A stretch of DNA of 5,329 nt, from the NCBI GenBank assembly GCA_013180565.1, contig QBUN01000261.1, positions 1-5,329 on the forward strand, in the 5' to 3' direction. The notes below the pieces were generated by a model. It was not told the origin of the DNA. It ran no database searches and saw only the letters and a program-made list of their open reading frames with translations. The position numbers and the translations under genes are program-made. The stretch comes from Candidatus Methanophaga sp. GoMg3.2. Lineage in GTDB: Archaea; Halobacteriota; Syntropharchaeia; Alkanophagales; Methanospirareceae. Shown here one piece after another: positions 5,316 to 5,329 of the stretch; position 1 is the first letter of the stretch, and each line of letters opens with the position of its first letter.

Positions 5316-5317
5316 TT
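5242..5317. repeat. Direct repeat right copy, flanking the toxin-antitoxin unit
   Basis: Partner of 4351-4426, same orientation. Of about ten differences in 76 bp, four are silent in the shared minus-strand frame and the rest cluster near the window edge side. This is coding-type divergence, unlike an insertion-sequence end or a short target-site duplication. Confidence 0.85.
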
Positions 5318-5329
5318 ACATCGTAATTA

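Noticed and set aside
4351..5317. Flanking repeats considered as insertion-sequence inverted repeats or attachment sites
   Set aside because: They are direct, not inverted; they are long and diverged mainly at silent codon positions, and no transposase or integrase is present. They fit duplicated coding fragments better.
5114..5326. Plus-strand frame of 70 codons at the right end
   Set aside because: It is antisense to gene fragment copy B, begins inside the hairpin terminator and has no recognisable features.

Overview
The window looks archaeal. It has TATA-box-like promoters, a short ArnR1-type winged-helix protein, secreted proteins with CARDB domains joined by Thr-Pro linkers, and oligo-T stretches after genes. 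This style resembles the ANME-1/Methanophagales and Syntrophoarchaeum group of uncultured Euryarchaeota. That assignment is an inference from protein style, because no rRNA or taxonomic marker gene is present.

Layout, left to right. (1) A small winged-helix DNA-binding protein (+, about 129-389). (2) A 200-base gap with a perfect 14-bp palindrome, a TATA box and a hairpin near the expected transcript start. It leads into a strongly translated, secreted, extremely acidic 252-residue protein of unknown family (+, 626-1384). (3) An oligo-T tract, a 10-codon basic mini-ORF ending directly at the next start codon, then a 713-residue exported papain-family (C1A) cysteine peptidase (+, 1512-3653). 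The peptidase has a cysteine-rich CARDB domain at each end, Thr-Pro linkers, and what looks like a peptidase domain inserted inside an Ig-like domain. (4) An N-terminally truncated exported-protein remnant (+, about 3634-4275) that abuts the peptidase stop codon. (5) A minus-strand toxin-antitoxin operon (antitoxin 5037-4789, MazF/PemK toxin 4802-4458). It is bracketed by two direct copies of a 76-bp sequence. Both copies are pieces of one decayed coding sequence on the minus strand; the right-hand piece continues to a C-terminus and a hairpin/T-run terminator.

Functionally, the left two thirds is a cell-surface or extracellular locus (acidic secreted protein plus surface peptidase) with a possible local regulator. 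The right third is accessory DNA with signs of rearrangement: gene fragments, direct repeats and a toxin-antitoxin pair. I see no CRISPR array, tRNA, rRNA or transposase. The most interesting points are the probable nested domain architecture of the peptidase, the uneven divergence of its two CARDB domains (suggesting gene conversion), the toxin-antitoxin unit between duplicated gene fragments, and the nearly Arg/Lys-free acidic secreted protein.
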